A stretch of 29,892 bases of DNA from CAZDAM01 sp964503595 (GCA_964503595.1 CAZDAM010000033.1:1-29892); one strand, 5' to 3'; positions 1-7,410 are shown, counted from the stretch's first letter. The notes: generated by a model from the sequence alone, not told the origin. Translations and numbers: made by a program.

Positions 1-65
1 TGGAAAATCTGATCACGCTCTGTTTCAGGCATCATGCTCTGGTGCATGAAAGGGGTCGGGAATGA
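1..65 (+). CDS. HNH endonuclease, C-terminal fragment (cut by window edge)
   Basis: Reading from base 3 to the TGA at 63-65 gives ENLITLCFRHHALVHERGRE. The pattern N-L-x-x-L-C-x-x-H-H-x-L-V-H-E is the end of the HNH nuclease domain seen in proteins whose nuclease sits at the extreme C-terminus: the second half of the metal-binding finger, with the Cys and the HH pair. Family members usually follow VHE with GG; here it is RGRE and then a stop. Only 20 codons are visible, so I cannot tell whether the protein is full length upstream or already a decayed copy. Such genes are often multicopy and mobile-like. No ribosome binding site or start is in view. Confidence 0.5.
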   Translation, partial: ENLITLCFRHHALVHERGRE

Positions 66-453
66 ACCCCACAGCAAGGAGCTGGATGGCCGTGACACAG
101 AATTTTGAACACTTCCTCTTCATCTTTCAAGTCGAAAATTTCGTACAACAGGTTCAAAAAATAATGTAATCCTCCAGTTCGGACTCACGTGAAAACCATA
201 CTGATCGCCCCGATCTCCAGACAGTTGATATGGACTATGCTTTTTCAGCAAAAACATATCTTCGATATCTTAAGGTTCAATCAAACAAGACAAGATGTCC
301 CGAATCTTCTCAAGATTACAGGAGGGAATTCCTTATTATCGTTTTCTCAATCAGCTTTTTCAGGCCTTTGTGCCGTACATTGTATAATATCCATGTGCAA
401 CAATAAGGCTCTGAAGCCCGCAGCACAAAAGGCTTCAGGGACTTTTCCTGCGA
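66..453. other. Non-coding interval, left edge
   Basis: There is no convincing gene between the HNH fragment and the 3' end of the enoyl-CoA hydratase gene. One open frame on the plus strand (189-548) runs into the hydratase gene antisense, has no good ribosome binding site and no recognisable protein motif, so I treat it as chance. The only structure I see is the hairpin at 411-438, described separately. Confidence 0.6.
411..438 (-). terminator. Candidate transcription terminator after the hemC-hydratase operon
   Basis: Bases 411-418 (CTGAAGCC) and 431-438 (GGCTTCAG) form a perfect 8-bp inverted repeat with a 12-nt loop, about 16 bases beyond the hydratase stop codon on the minus strand. 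Read on the minus strand the stem is followed by AGCCTTATTGTTG, a U-rich but interrupted tail. Position favours termination of the operon, but the poor U tract and large loop leave this uncertain. Confidence 0.35.
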
Positions 454-1233
454 CTATTTTCCAGCAAATGCCGCAACACGCTTCTGAAGAAAAGCAGCTG
501 TGCCTTCATTCTTGTCTTCAGTGCCACAGATGCGGGCGAACTCGCTGATTTCGGTTTTAAGGCCCTGTTCCAAATCCTCGGCTTCCAGACTTTGTGCCGC
601 ACGTTTAGCCGCCTGAAGGGCCAGAGGAGCACGGGAAGCAATTTTGAGGGCAACTTTATGAACCTCTTCAAGAAAGGTTTCGGCCTCAAAAACTCCCTGG
701 ACCAGACCGTGGGATAAAGCCGTGGAAGCATCCACCATATCTCCGGTATAGATATATTCCAGAGCCCGGGCCTGACCAACGGCCTGAACCAGACGCTGGG
801 TACCACCATAGCCGGGAATCAGCCCCAGAGTAACTTCCGGAAGACCCATTCGGGCTTTGGAGGAAGCGTAGCGAAGATCACAGGCTAAAGCGACTTCCAG
901 GCCACCCCCCAGGGCAAAACCGTTGATGGCGGCAATCACCGGGCGGGGAAAGGCTGCAATTGCATTCATCAGGGTATGACCAAGTCGGGAAATTTCCTCC
1001 CCTTTCTGCACATCAGCACTTTCAAGCTCAGAAATATCGGCTCCAGCCACAAAGGATTTGGGACCCTTCCCCGAAAGAATCAGGACTTTCAGGTCTTCAC
1101 GGCCTGCAAGTTCCTCAAGACAACCGATGGCTTCACGGATCAAGGCTTCATTCAATGCATTCAGAACTTTTTCCCGTGAAAATAATAGGGCGCCGATACC
1201 GTTTTCATCGAGGCTGAATTCCAGATGTTCCAT
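454..1233 (-). CDS. Enoyl-CoA hydratase (crotonase family)
   Basis: This 259-aa protein has the usual length of a single-domain crotonase. The family adds water across the 2,3-double bond of enoyl-CoA thioesters in fatty-acid beta-oxidation or related CoA pathways, in the cytoplasm. The first oxyanion-hole loop is FVAGADISEL (61-70) and the second ALGGGLEVALACD (107-119). Both acidic residues used by true hydratases are present: Glu113 in GGGLEV and Glu133 in GLPEVTLG, followed by PGYGGTQRL. This favours a hydratase over the isomerases and hydrolases of the fold, though substrate chain length cannot be read. The ATG has a strong ribosome binding site (AAAGGAG). It is the last gene of the rfaE1-hemC-hemD operon, 6 bp after the preceding gene, and has no obvious functional link to heme synthesis. 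Confidence 0.88.
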   Translation of the reverse strand: MEHLEFSLDENGIGALLFSREKVLNALNEALIREAIGCLEELAGREDLKVLILSGKGPKSFVAGADISELESADVQKGEEISRLGHTLMNAIAAFPRPVIAAINGFALGGGLEVALACDLRYASSKARMGLPEVTLGLIPGYGGTQRLVQAVGQARALEYIYTGDMVDASTALSHGLVQGVFEAETFLEEVHKVALKIASRAPLALQAAKRAAQSLEAEDLEQGLKTEISEFARICGTEDKNEGTAAFLQKRVAAFAGK

Positions 1234-1239
1234 GCTTGT

Positions 1240-1728
1240 TTACTCCTTTGATGATGAAATGATGACCGCTTTGAGAATATCAGTTGCTTCTCCGGATTTC
1301 AGGACTCCACTCAGATAAATCGGGTGAGCATCCAGAAGTGCGCAGGCACTCAGGAGATTGCGGCCCTTTGTCAGCGGAACCAGAGCATATTTCCACTGAA
1401 GACCCCCCGAAAAAAAATCAAGCTGCCTGAGACCCTGAGTCGGTAAAGCCGGATTTTCAAGCCGGGCAGGATCGAGATTACGGCTGAGATTGGTGAAGGT
1501 CTGAAGCTGAGAAGTCAATAGATTTTCTGCCTTGGGGGCTACGGTATGAAAATAGGATTTTTTCCCGTAGAGCACATGAAACCGGCCTTCCGGAAGATTC
1601 AGCTCGAAGCGCTCGTGGTTGTCTGGAGCCTCCTTGAGAATGAGTTTGCCATTCTCGCCGACATGAAACTCCAGGGGAGCCGCCCAGGAAGACAGAATCA
1701 AAACCAGAAAAGCTATCAGAAAATTCAT
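1240..1728 (-). CDS. Small secreted protein of unknown function
   Basis: I do not recognise this 162-aa protein. It begins with a short hydrophobic segment, MNFLIAFLVLILSSWAAP, which looks like a Sec signal peptide with cleavage near SWA-AP (about residues 16-17). It lacks a lipobox, so it is probably released into the periplasm. The mature part is mixed polar and hydrophobic without repeats, Cys pairs or catalytic motifs. The start is well fixed: its ATG overlaps the hemD stop as CTATGA (4-bp overlap), indicating translational coupling. Base and codon use resemble its neighbours, so it belongs to this operon. A role in heme export or envelope biology would be pure guesswork. Confidence 0.7.
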   Translation of the reverse strand: MNFLIAFLVLILSSWAAPLEFHVGENGKLILKEAPDNHERFELNLPEGRFHVLYGKKSYFHTVAPKAENLLTSQLQTFTNLSRNLDPARLENPALPTQGLRQLDFFSGGLQWKYALVPLTKGRNLLSACALLDAHPIYLSGVLKSGEATDILKAVIISSSKE

Positions 1729-2426
1729 AGGCAGGACTCCTCTTCAAGAATTCGGGCAACTGTTTCTCTCAGACCAGAAAGATTGGGTTCGTCGGAAGCA
1801 TAAACCCTTGAGAAGCCCCGCGAAAGCAGGGTCTCAAAACTGCGCCTTCCCATACAGAACAAGACTCCCTGATCCTGAGGATGCAGGCAATGAACCTGAG
1901 AAGGAGCCAGAACCAGAAAACCGGGATTTTGATAATTCCTGTAAAGATTCTGGATTGCTTCCTGGCATTCGAGTTCCTCAACATCGTAAAGAACCCGGAA
2001 AAGCACCTGGTGAGAGCCGCGGTGCAGCACTTCCCGATCTTCCTTTCTGACATGGGATGAACCCATGTAGAGAAAGGAGGTTCTGCTTTCAAAGGAAGCT
2101 GCCAGCTGCCTCATGGTCGGAAAGCTTCGAACCTCGAGATCCAGGGACTGAAGAAGTCTGGGGGCATTCTGGCCGACACAGGCAATTCCGGCCAGACGAG
2201 AGTCGCCCTTTGGACAGAGACTGAGCCAGAACTCAGCCGCACGACGGGAAGGCAGAATCAGCCAGGCATCTGGATAAAGCTCCGGAAGAATGTCCCATTC
2301 ACCGACATCGGCTTTGAGGCCATAGGCTACCGCCGGAATATGCAGAACCGGAAGACCCAGATCCGCAAAGGAAGGATCTAAAGAATCTTCAGAGGCTCGG
2401 AGCCAAACCAGACAATCAGGGCGCAT
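1725..2426 (-). CDS. hemD: Probable uroporphyrinogen-III synthase
   Basis: This 233-aa protein is called mainly from context plus fold-like features. Uroporphyrinogen-III synthase closes and inverts ring D of hydroxymethylbilane, the product of HemC, whose gene is immediately upstream and overlaps it by 11 bp (ATGCGCCCTGA). HemD sequences are poorly conserved. The length fits (about 230-270 aa), as do the alternating half-domains with segments such as AWLILPSRRAAEFW (54-67, the 'T/S-S-x-x-A/G' type motif after a beta strand), ACVGQNAPRLL (82-92, cf. 'vGxxTaxxL') and SFLYMGSSHVRKE near the domain boundary. There are no membrane segments or signal peptide, consistent with the cytoplasm. Another two-lobed protein is possible but less likely next to hemC. 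Confidence 0.7.
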   Translation of the reverse strand: MRPDCLVWLRASEDSLDPSFADLGLPVLHIPAVAYGLKADVGEWDILPELYPDAWLILPSRRAAEFWLSLCPKGDSRLAGIACVGQNAPRLLQSLDLEVRSFPTMRQLAASFESRTSFLYMGSSHVRKEDREVLHRGSHQVLFRVLYDVEELECQEAIQNLYRNYQNPGFLVLAPSQVHCLHPQDQGVLFCMGRRSFETLLSRGFSRVYASDEPNLSGLRETVARILEEESCL

Positions 2427-3363
2427 CAGGGCGGGGAATCAGGTGGGACTTACCCCTCTGTTTGACTTCTGCCAGCATGTTGTCCACCAGATTCGGATCG
2501 CCAAGATCGCGGGTGGCCTCCGACAGGGTGATGGAATCCCTGCCATCCTCGGACATGAGAAGGGCCTTGAGAATCAGTTCTCCATCCACCAGCTCGGAAA
2601 ATACGGCCAGTGGCAGAGAGCAGCCACCCTCAAACCTTGCCAGAAGCTGACGCTCAAAGCCTGCACAGGTTTCGGTTGTCGCATCGGAAAGCTTCTTCAG
2701 TTTACGCTTCAGGGGACTTTTGGATGCTCCCTGAAGAACCAGGACCCCCTGAGCTGCACATGGCAGAAAATCACGTTCGGAGAGGGTCAGAACCTGAATT
2801 CTTTCGTCTGTCAGAAACCCGGCCCGTTCAAGACCCGCAAGAGCCAGACAAAGAGCATCACACTGGCCATCCAGAAGTTTTTTCATCCTGGTATCCAGAT
2901 TTCCCCGCATGTCGACAATTTCCAATCCAGGGTTTTTCAAAAGCAGCTGGGCCCGGCGGCGTACGGCCGAAGTTCCAACTCGAAATCCCTGGGGCAGGTA
3001 TTCAATCAGACAGGCCCTGGGAGCCTTGTCCTTTGCAAAAACGAGGCAGTCCTCAACAGGGCCGCGAGGCAGATGGGCCAGAACGGAAAGACCTTTGGGC
3101 TCCTGGGTCGGCATGTCCTTGAGACAATGCAGGGCCAAATCGAGATCACCGGAGAGAAGGGCTTCTTCCAGTTCACGGGTGAAGACTCCTTTGGAACCAA
3201 TTTCCCTCAAAGGACGATCTGCTACCTGATCTCCTTTGGTCTCAAATGCCACAATCTCCACATCCACCTTCAGGGAGTCTTTTAAAAGTCCGGCGGCGTA
3301 TTCCGCCTGAATCATGGCCAGACGGGATGAACGAGTCCCTAATCGAATTTTTTCAAAAGACAT
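2416..3363 (-). CDS. hemC: Porphobilinogen deaminase (hydroxymethylbilane synthase)
   Basis: This 315-aa protein polymerises four porphobilinogens into hydroxymethylbilane in tetrapyrrole synthesis. Diagnostic segments are IRLGTRSSRLAMIQA (6-20), GDLDLALHCLKDMPT (72-86) with the catalytic Asp83, RVGTSAVRRRAQL (128-140), DMRGNLDTRM (151-160) and FEGGCSLPLAVF (244-255). Cys248 is the attachment residue for the dipyrromethane cofactor. Most homologues read HSxKDxP where this one has HCLKDMP, a minor substitution. The ATG at 3363 follows GGGAGGAG with good spacing. The gene overlaps the end of rfaE1 by 25 bp and the start of hemD by 11 bp, so the three are almost certainly cotranscribed. Confidence 0.96.
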   Translation of the reverse strand: MSFEKIRLGTRSSRLAMIQAEYAAGLLKDSLKVDVEIVAFETKGDQVADRPLREIGSKGVFTRELEEALLSGDLDLALHCLKDMPTQEPKGLSVLAHLPRGPVEDCLVFAKDKAPRACLIEYLPQGFRVGTSAVRRRAQLLLKNPGLEIVDMRGNLDTRMKKLLDGQCDALCLALAGLERAGFLTDERIQVLTLSERDFLPCAAQGVLVLQGASKSPLKRKLKKLSDATTETCAGFERQLLARFEGGCSLPLAVFSELVDGELILKALLMSEDGRDSITLSEATRDLGDPNLVDNMLAEVKQRGKSHLIPRPDAP

Positions 3364-4304
3364 ACAAACTCCTCCCTGCTTGGTGCAGCTGCCCCCAGTT
3401 TTCCCACAACAATTCCCGCGGCATGATTGGCAACACGAGCGGAAAACTCCCAGTTCTGCCCCAATGCCCGGCAGGCGGCCAGAGCACTGATCACCGTGTC
3501 TCCGGCTCCAGTGACATCAAAAACCTCTCTGGCTTCCGTAGCGATATGGACAGGTTCCTTATCCGAAAACAGCATCATACCCCGAGCACCCAGAGTAATC
3601 AGGAGAGTCTCAAGGACATATTCCTCACGCAGTGTCTTGCCGGCAAGCCGTACCTCATCCAGACTGTCCAGGCTTTTCCCCCAGGCCAGCTCGGCTTCGG
3701 CCTGATTGGGAGTCAGGCAGCTCATCTGGCGGTAACGCCGAAAGTCTCTGACCTTGGGATCACAGATTACGGGCTTCTTCTGATTCAGGCAGATCCGGCG
3801 GATGCAGCTGAGCATGAGCTCAGTAATCAGACCCTTGCCGTAATCCGAAACCACCACAACATCGTGCTCGGGAATCGCTGTTTCGAGGGATTCCTCCAGA
3901 GCTTTCATTTCTTCTGTACTTAACTCGGTCCTGATTTCACGATCCACTCTGAGCATCTGCTGCTGTCCTGCAATCAGACGGGTCTTAATCGTTGTCGGGC
4001 GAGCCGTGGTCTGCTCAACATAGCCTGATTCCACACCCGAATCTTCGAGCATCTGTAGAAGTCGGCGACCCGCGGCATCCGCTCCGATGACGGAAACCAT
4101 GCTGACCTGAACTCCCATGGAAATCAGATTGAAGGCCACATTGGCCGCCCCGCCAAGAAGATAATCTTCACGGGTTGTTTCCAGAATGGGTACCGGAGCC
4201 TCCGGAGAGATGCGGCGCACCTGTCCGAACATGTAATGATCCAGCATGACATCTCCCAGAACCAGCACTCTCGCCTGGTGGAGATTCTCAGACCAGTCCT
4301 TCAC
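3339..4304 (-). CDS. rfaE1: D-glycero-beta-D-manno-heptose-7-phosphate kinase (RfaE1, kinase domain only)
   Basis: This PfkB/ribokinase-family kinase phosphorylates heptose 7-phosphate at C1 on the way to ADP-heptose for LPS inner core. I use the GTG at 4304 (321 aa) because AAGGAGGGGAAT lies directly upstream; an open frame continues to 4397 but has no ribosome binding site. RfaE hallmarks are VLVLGDVMLDHYMFGQ and RISPEAPVPI (13-40), LGGAANVAFNL (50-60) and VFDVTGAGDT (261-270) with the catalytic Asp269. The nucleotidyltransferase half of bifunctional HldE is absent, so a separate rfaE2 must exist elsewhere if the pathway is complete. The gene is first in the heme operon and divergent from the ATPase gene at 4464. 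Confidence 0.88.
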   Translation of the reverse strand: MKDWSENLHQARVLVLGDVMLDHYMFGQVRRISPEAPVPILETTREDYLLGGAANVAFNLISMGVQVSMVSVIGADAAGRRLLQMLEDSGVESGYVEQTTARPTTIKTRLIAGQQQMLRVDREIRTELSTEEMKALEESLETAIPEHDVVVVSDYGKGLITELMLSCIRRICLNQKKPVICDPKVRDFRRYRQMSCLTPNQAEAELAWGKSLDSLDEVRLAGKTLREEYVLETLLITLGARGMMLFSDKEPVHIATEAREVFDVTGAGDTVISALAACRALGQNWEFSARVANHAAGIVVGKLGAAAPSREEFVCLLKKFD

Positions 4305-4374
4305 ATTCCCCTCCTTCGCAAAGACACCCTCTGGGGCGTGCGCATGATACAACACCCAGTATTCAGCTGTGTAC

Positions 4375-4386
4375 GGTTTGCAAACC
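4375..4386. promoter_or_regulatory. Perfect 12-bp palindrome, candidate operator
   Basis: GGTTTGCAAACC is a perfect inverted repeat lying in the divergent region between rfaE1 and the 571-aa ATPase gene. It covers the whole -35 hexamer (TTGCAA, 4378-4383) of the predicted rightward promoter. GTAC tetranucleotides lie just outside (4371-4374 and 4400-4403). A repressor dimer bound here would block polymerase. The regulator is unknown. Confidence 0.4.
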
Positions 4387-4406
4387 CACACCCACACGGG
4401 TACAAT
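4378..4406 (+). promoter_or_regulatory. Predicted sigma-70 promoter for the orphan ATPase gene
   Basis: TTGCAA (4378-4383) and TACAAT (4401-4406) are separated by exactly 17 bases and match the -35 and -10 consensus at 4 and 5 of 6 positions. Transcription would start near 4413-4414, leaving a leader of about 50 nt before the ATG at 4464. The same TACAAT -10 occurs upstream of rpoD in this window. Confidence 0.55.
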
Positions 4407-4463
4407 TAGTCATCCAAAAATGCCACAAATCAGCCATGAATTGATCGGAGAATAGCCAAACCC

Positions 4464-6179
4464 ATGGAAAGAACGATAGGTCGCGACCAGGAAGTGCAGC
4501 TCCTCAATGAATCGGTATCCAAAGCCAGCTCAAGCACTTCCATTGTGCACGGGCTTCACGGCGCAGGAAAAACCCACCTCATGCGCCATTGGTATCAGCA
4601 ATCTTTCACAAACCGCGGACGCAAGGCCTGGTATACCTGCTCCAATCCTCTGGCCCATGCCCAGGATTTCATCAAGGGTCTGGCACGGGAGCTTCTGCTT
4701 CAGCTCAATCCCGAAGAGCAGAACCTGATCAACCTTCTTCTGAAAAACCGTTATGGCAGCGATTTTGATCTGAAGGACTGGCTTTTCATAAGTCGGGAAG
4801 ACGGACTGAAAGACGGCTATGTCTTCCTGGAAATCCTAAGAGCCGCCAACAGTGCCGATGATACCGGCATCCTGCTGGTCATTGATGAAGGCGAACTCTT
4901 AAGCCCCGAATCCCGCCGTCTGACTCGCCTGATTGCCGAGTGGAAGCCTCTTGGCACCTACCTTTACATCAATGTTGCCACACAAGCCCCCGGCCGTCAG
5001 GGACTTGTCGATGAATTCGGCAGTGACTGGTTCTTCAAGGGAACCAGCTATATTGAAGTTCTCCCGCTGCCGGATTCCTTAAGTCAGGACTACCTGAATC
5101 TGTGGTCCTTACAGGAAATTCAAAGCGATTGCCATTTCATGGATTATGCATCCTTTCAGAAACGGGCCTGGGTGGCTGAGCAGGCCGAAAACGAACCGAA
5201 ACTCAGGGGACTTCTCTGCCATCTGGCTCACCATCCCTATGGCCTGCCTCACCAGTTCAATCCAGCCATTGAAGAATACGAAGAGCTGATTGCCCAGAAA
5301 CCTCAGCTCACCGAGATTCTGCGCATGGATGAAACCACGCTGTCCCTTGGCGATCTCAGCTACATCTACGATCTGAACAAGCATTTTCCTGAAGATTTCA
5401 CCAGGGCAACTCCCGGTCTCCCTGAAGGAGAATCGGACTGGCATCGCTTTCAGAAGGCCCATCTCTCCCTGACTCAGGATGGTGACAGCCTTGATGCCCT
5501 GGAAGAACTCGCCCGTTTCTACGCTCTGACTGCCTCCGTCACCCCGCTCAAAGAACTTCTGGAAAGCACTCCAATCTTTGGGGCCCATCACAAAATCTGG
5601 CTCAAAACAGCCGAACTCGGCTGTAACTTCGTAGATACCCAGGCAGATGAAGTCACCCTGGAAGTCTACTCAATTGCTGATGAAGAACCCATGCTGGTGC
5701 AGCTGCTTTGCAGCATTCTGGCCCGCTGCCGCAGTCTGTTTCGCCTGCTTCAGCCAACTTATCGTGACCTTTCCCTGAAGCTTGGTCGTAAGTATCTTTT
5801 TCAGGCCGCTGAATATCATCCGGAAGAAACCCTCAAACGTCTTGAAAGCCTCAAGCCTTCAGAGGACTACTTCCAGGAGGCCGACACCATGATTGGCTGG
5901 TTCTTCATGGACGGCAGCCTCACCGAGCAACAGAGTTTCAAGGTCTGGCCTCTGGCTGGAGAGTTTGCTCATGCGATTCGCGAGCACGAATCCGGGGAAA
6001 ACGAAGCGGCCCTCAAACGCCTGAACAAACTGGAACCCCAAACCCTCAAAAGTGGGGATCAGCACCTGCATTCACGGGTTCTGGAAAGAATTTCCGCGGT
6101 CCACGACACCATGGGAAATTTCGATGCCCGTCTGGCAGCCTATCGTGATGCCGTAATCAGTTCCGTGTTTGCTCCGTAA
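4464..6179 (+). CDS. Orphan P-loop (AAA/STAND-like) ATPase with helical C-terminal region
   Basis: I do not recognise a named family for this 571-aa protein. The N-terminus begins with IGRDQEVQLL (5-14), as in ORC/Cdc6 and AAA_16-type ATPases. It has a clear Walker A (GLHGAGKT, 30-37), Walker B (ILLVIDEGE, 136-144) and a following beta strand TYLYINVATQ in a sensor-1-like position. Residues from about 200 to the end are acidic, Leu-rich and mostly helical, possibly degenerate TPR-like repeats (for example EFAHAIREHESGENEAALKRL). There is no signal peptide, membrane segment or nuclease motif. The gene has its own predicted promoter and no operon partner; GGAG lies 13 bases before the ATG, a loose spacing. 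Codon use matches the flanking core genes, so it is not obviously acquired. Signalling, regulatory or defence functions are all possible. Confidence 0.75.
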   Translation: MERTIGRDQEVQLLNESVSKASSSTSIVHGLHGAGKTHLMRHWYQQSFTNRGRKAWYTCSNPLAHAQDFIKGLARELLLQLNPEEQNLINLLLKNRYGSDFDLKDWLFISREDGLKDGYVFLEILRAANSADDTGILLVIDEGELLSPESRRLTRLIAEWKPLGTYLYINVATQAPGRQGLVDEFGSDWFFKGTSYIEVLPLPDSLSQDYLNLWSLQEIQSDCHFMDYASFQKRAWVAEQAENEPKLRGLLCHLAHHPYGLPHQFNPAIEEYEELIAQKPQLTEILRMDETTLSLGDLSYIYDLNKHFPEDFTRATPGLPEGESDWHRFQKAHLSLTQDGDSLDALEELARFYALTASVTPLKELLESTPIFGAHHKIWLKTAELGCNFVDTQADEVTLEVYSIADEEPMLVQLLCSILARCRSLFRLLQPTYRDLSLKLGRKYLFQAAEYHPEETLKRLESLKPSEDYFQEADTMIGWFFMDGSLTEQQSFKVWPLAGEFAHAIREHESGENEAALKRLNKLEPQTLKSGDQHLHSRVLERISAVHDTMGNFDARLAAYRDAVISSVFAP

Positions 6180-6317
6180 TATTTGATTGGAAACAAGGAC
6201 AACTTTAAAACCTTCTGGTTCTCATAGATTCTAGCGTTCCTGATGTGCTCAAGAATCCTCGAAACCAACAGAGCACAAATCTCTCCGCATTACTCAAAAA
6301 TACTCACAGTCAATATT

Positions 6318-6355
6318 TTAGATCTTTTTTTGCAAAAAAAATGTATTTGATCTAA
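6318..6355. repeat. Nested inverted repeat with T-run and A-run core
   Basis: TTAGATC (6318-6324) and GATCTAA (6349-6355) are 7-bp inverted arms. Between them lies a second palindrome of seven T, GC and seven A (6325-6340). The element overlaps the predicted promoter of the 165-aa gene. It could be a regulator site, a cruciform or the mark of an old insertion. Confidence 0.45.
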
Positions 6356-6358
6356 GAT
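6330..6358 (+). promoter_or_regulatory. Predicted promoter for the 165-aa orphan gene
   Basis: TTGCAA (6330-6335) and TAAGAT (6353-6358) are spaced by 17 bases and match consensus at 4 of 6 positions each. The leader to the ATG at 6493 would be about 125 nt. In an AT-rich background such matches arise more easily by chance, hence modest confidence. Confidence 0.35.
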
Positions 6359-6492
6359 AGAGTCCTAAGAACGGGAATCCTCGTACCGGCAGGAGCGCTG
6401 CGAGCCAATACTCCAAATTCCACACTCTGATCTATTTTAGAGAAAGTGCAATTAGGGAGACCGCTACCTGAGAAGGTTACTGGGGTCATATC

Positions 6493-6990
6493 ATGGCGCA
6501 CGAAAAAATTGTGCTGGTCAAACTATTACGAGAGTTTCTGTACATTCACGCTTATTCCTACCTCGCTAAAAACAATCTTGGGATTGAGTTTGGCAACGGA
6601 GGGAAAAAAGATGGGTATGAGCGTTTTGATGATGTGAAAAGTGTATTTTTTTACGCTGTCACATACGCCAATATGTATGGATTAAGGCTCGAAGAAATCC
6701 AAGTAAATCGAGACGATATCGACAATGATGTCCTGCTTGAAAAAAGCTATACAGCAATTCTTGTTTTGTTATTTGGGCTTCTGGACAACAGCCTTCCCGA
6801 ACTGGATGCCGCTCTTTTTGAAGCCACTTCCCAATCCCTGAAGGAAATCAGTCTGGATGGTAATGGTGTTGCGTCCAGAATGCGAGCCCAAATGGCTCTG
6901 AAGTTCTCTTCTCATGTAGAACGCTTCATCGAAAAAGTAGTTCGTCGAGTGGCCGACTACTCCTGCTTTTTAGAAATCCCTGCGAACTAA
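6493..6990 (+). CDS. Small orphan protein, unknown function, AT-rich gene
   Basis: This 165-aa protein is not recognised. It looks soluble and mainly helical: VKSVFFYAVTYANMYGLRLEE (about 48-68) and SYTAILVLLFGLLDN (about 85-99) are amphipathic or hydrophobic helices too short or polar to be sure membrane spans. A basic stretch near the end contains VERFIEKVVRRVADY. The ATG at 6493 is the only usual start after an in-frame stop at 6469; the best upstream match is GGGG, with an AAGG further away, so initiation looks weak. Codon use differs from the surrounding genes: TTA and TTG leucines and AT-rich third positions are common. That suggests horizontal acquisition together with the next gene. 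Confidence 0.6.
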   Translation: MAHEKIVLVKLLREFLYIHAYSYLAKNNLGIEFGNGGKKDGYERFDDVKSVFFYAVTYANMYGLRLEEIQVNRDDIDNDVLLEKSYTAILVLLFGLLDNSLPELDAALFEATSQSLKEISLDGNGVASRMRAQMALKFSSHVERFIEKVVRRVADYSCFLEIPAN

Positions 6991-7032
6991 ATCAATCTTT
7001 CCATTCAAAACCACTAAATATGGACCAACCAT

Positions 7033-7052
7033 GTAGGGAAAAACACCCCTAC
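7033..7052 (+). terminator. Hairpin between the two small orphan genes
   Basis: GTAGGG (7033-7038) and CCCTAC (7047-7052) form a 6-bp stem with an 8-base A-rich loop, followed by TTAAAATC. It lies 40 bases after the 165-aa gene and 35 bases before the 107-aa gene. It may be a weak terminator or an mRNA-processing stem; the U tract is poor. Confidence 0.3.
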
Positions 7053-7086
7053 TTAAAATCACTTCCAATTTTGAATTGAGGTTAAT

Positions 7087-7410
7087 ATGCCCTTCTCTGA
7101 CACAATACTTGCCGTTAATTTTGTAAGAGAATTGAAAGACAAAATTACCAATCCAAAGATCCTGAAAAATATTGACTGGGATCTAGATGATAGACAGGAT
7201 ATTCATCAGGATAATTTTCGCAATAAAAAACATTTCAGCACTCACCTATGGCAAGACATTTCTCTGGTCATCGGCACTATTGCATTTGCAAATCAGATAG
7301 AACCCGCCATCGTTGAAGAACGTATTGAAACACTTGTATTTGCACTCTTAAACTCCAGAAGCCCAATCTCCAGGATGGACGCAGAATTTGTGATCACTCT
7401 TAATCTGTAG
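7087..7410 (+). CDS. Small orphan protein, unknown function, AT-rich gene
   Basis: I do not recognise this 107-aa protein. The start is supported by GAGG five bases before the ATG. The N-terminal half is polar and charged (for example NIDWDLDDRQDIHQDNFRNK), and the C-terminal half is helical (ISLVIGTIAFAN, then EERIETLVFALLNS). By eye, D-I-S-L-V-I-G-T-I-A-F-A-N resembles D-V-K-S-V-F-F-Y-A-V-T-Y-A-N of the preceding gene product, each followed within about ten residues by a V/L-EE motif. The two could therefore be distant relatives or partners, although this is weak evidence. Composition matches the preceding gene and not the host operons. There is no catalytic motif, signal peptide or clear membrane segment. 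Confidence 0.55.
   Translation: MPFSDTILAVNFVRELKDKITNPKILKNIDWDLDDRQDIHQDNFRNKKHFSTHLWQDISLVIGTIAFANQIEPAIVEERIETLVFALLNSRSPISRMDAEFVITLNL

Larger units (their letters stand above)
6180..6492. other. AT-rich non-coding region upstream of a small orphan gene
   Basis: This stretch has no gene that I can support. It marks the left edge of the AT-rich island and contains a nested inverted repeat (6318-6355), a predicted promoter (6330-6358) and a small GC-rich imperfect stem around 6382-6406 (CTCG...GCAG / CTGCGAG). No hairpin with a U tract directly follows the ATPase gene, so where that transcript ends is unclear. Confidence 0.5.

Noticed and set aside
2443..3285. 280-codon plus-strand open frame
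   Set aside because: It is antisense to hemC and has no motif or ribosome binding site.
381..4397. Longer rfaE1 start at 4397
   Set aside because: The extra 31 residues contain unusual WVWVC sequence and no binding site, whereas the GTG at 4304 follows AAGGAGG and gives the normal family N-terminus.
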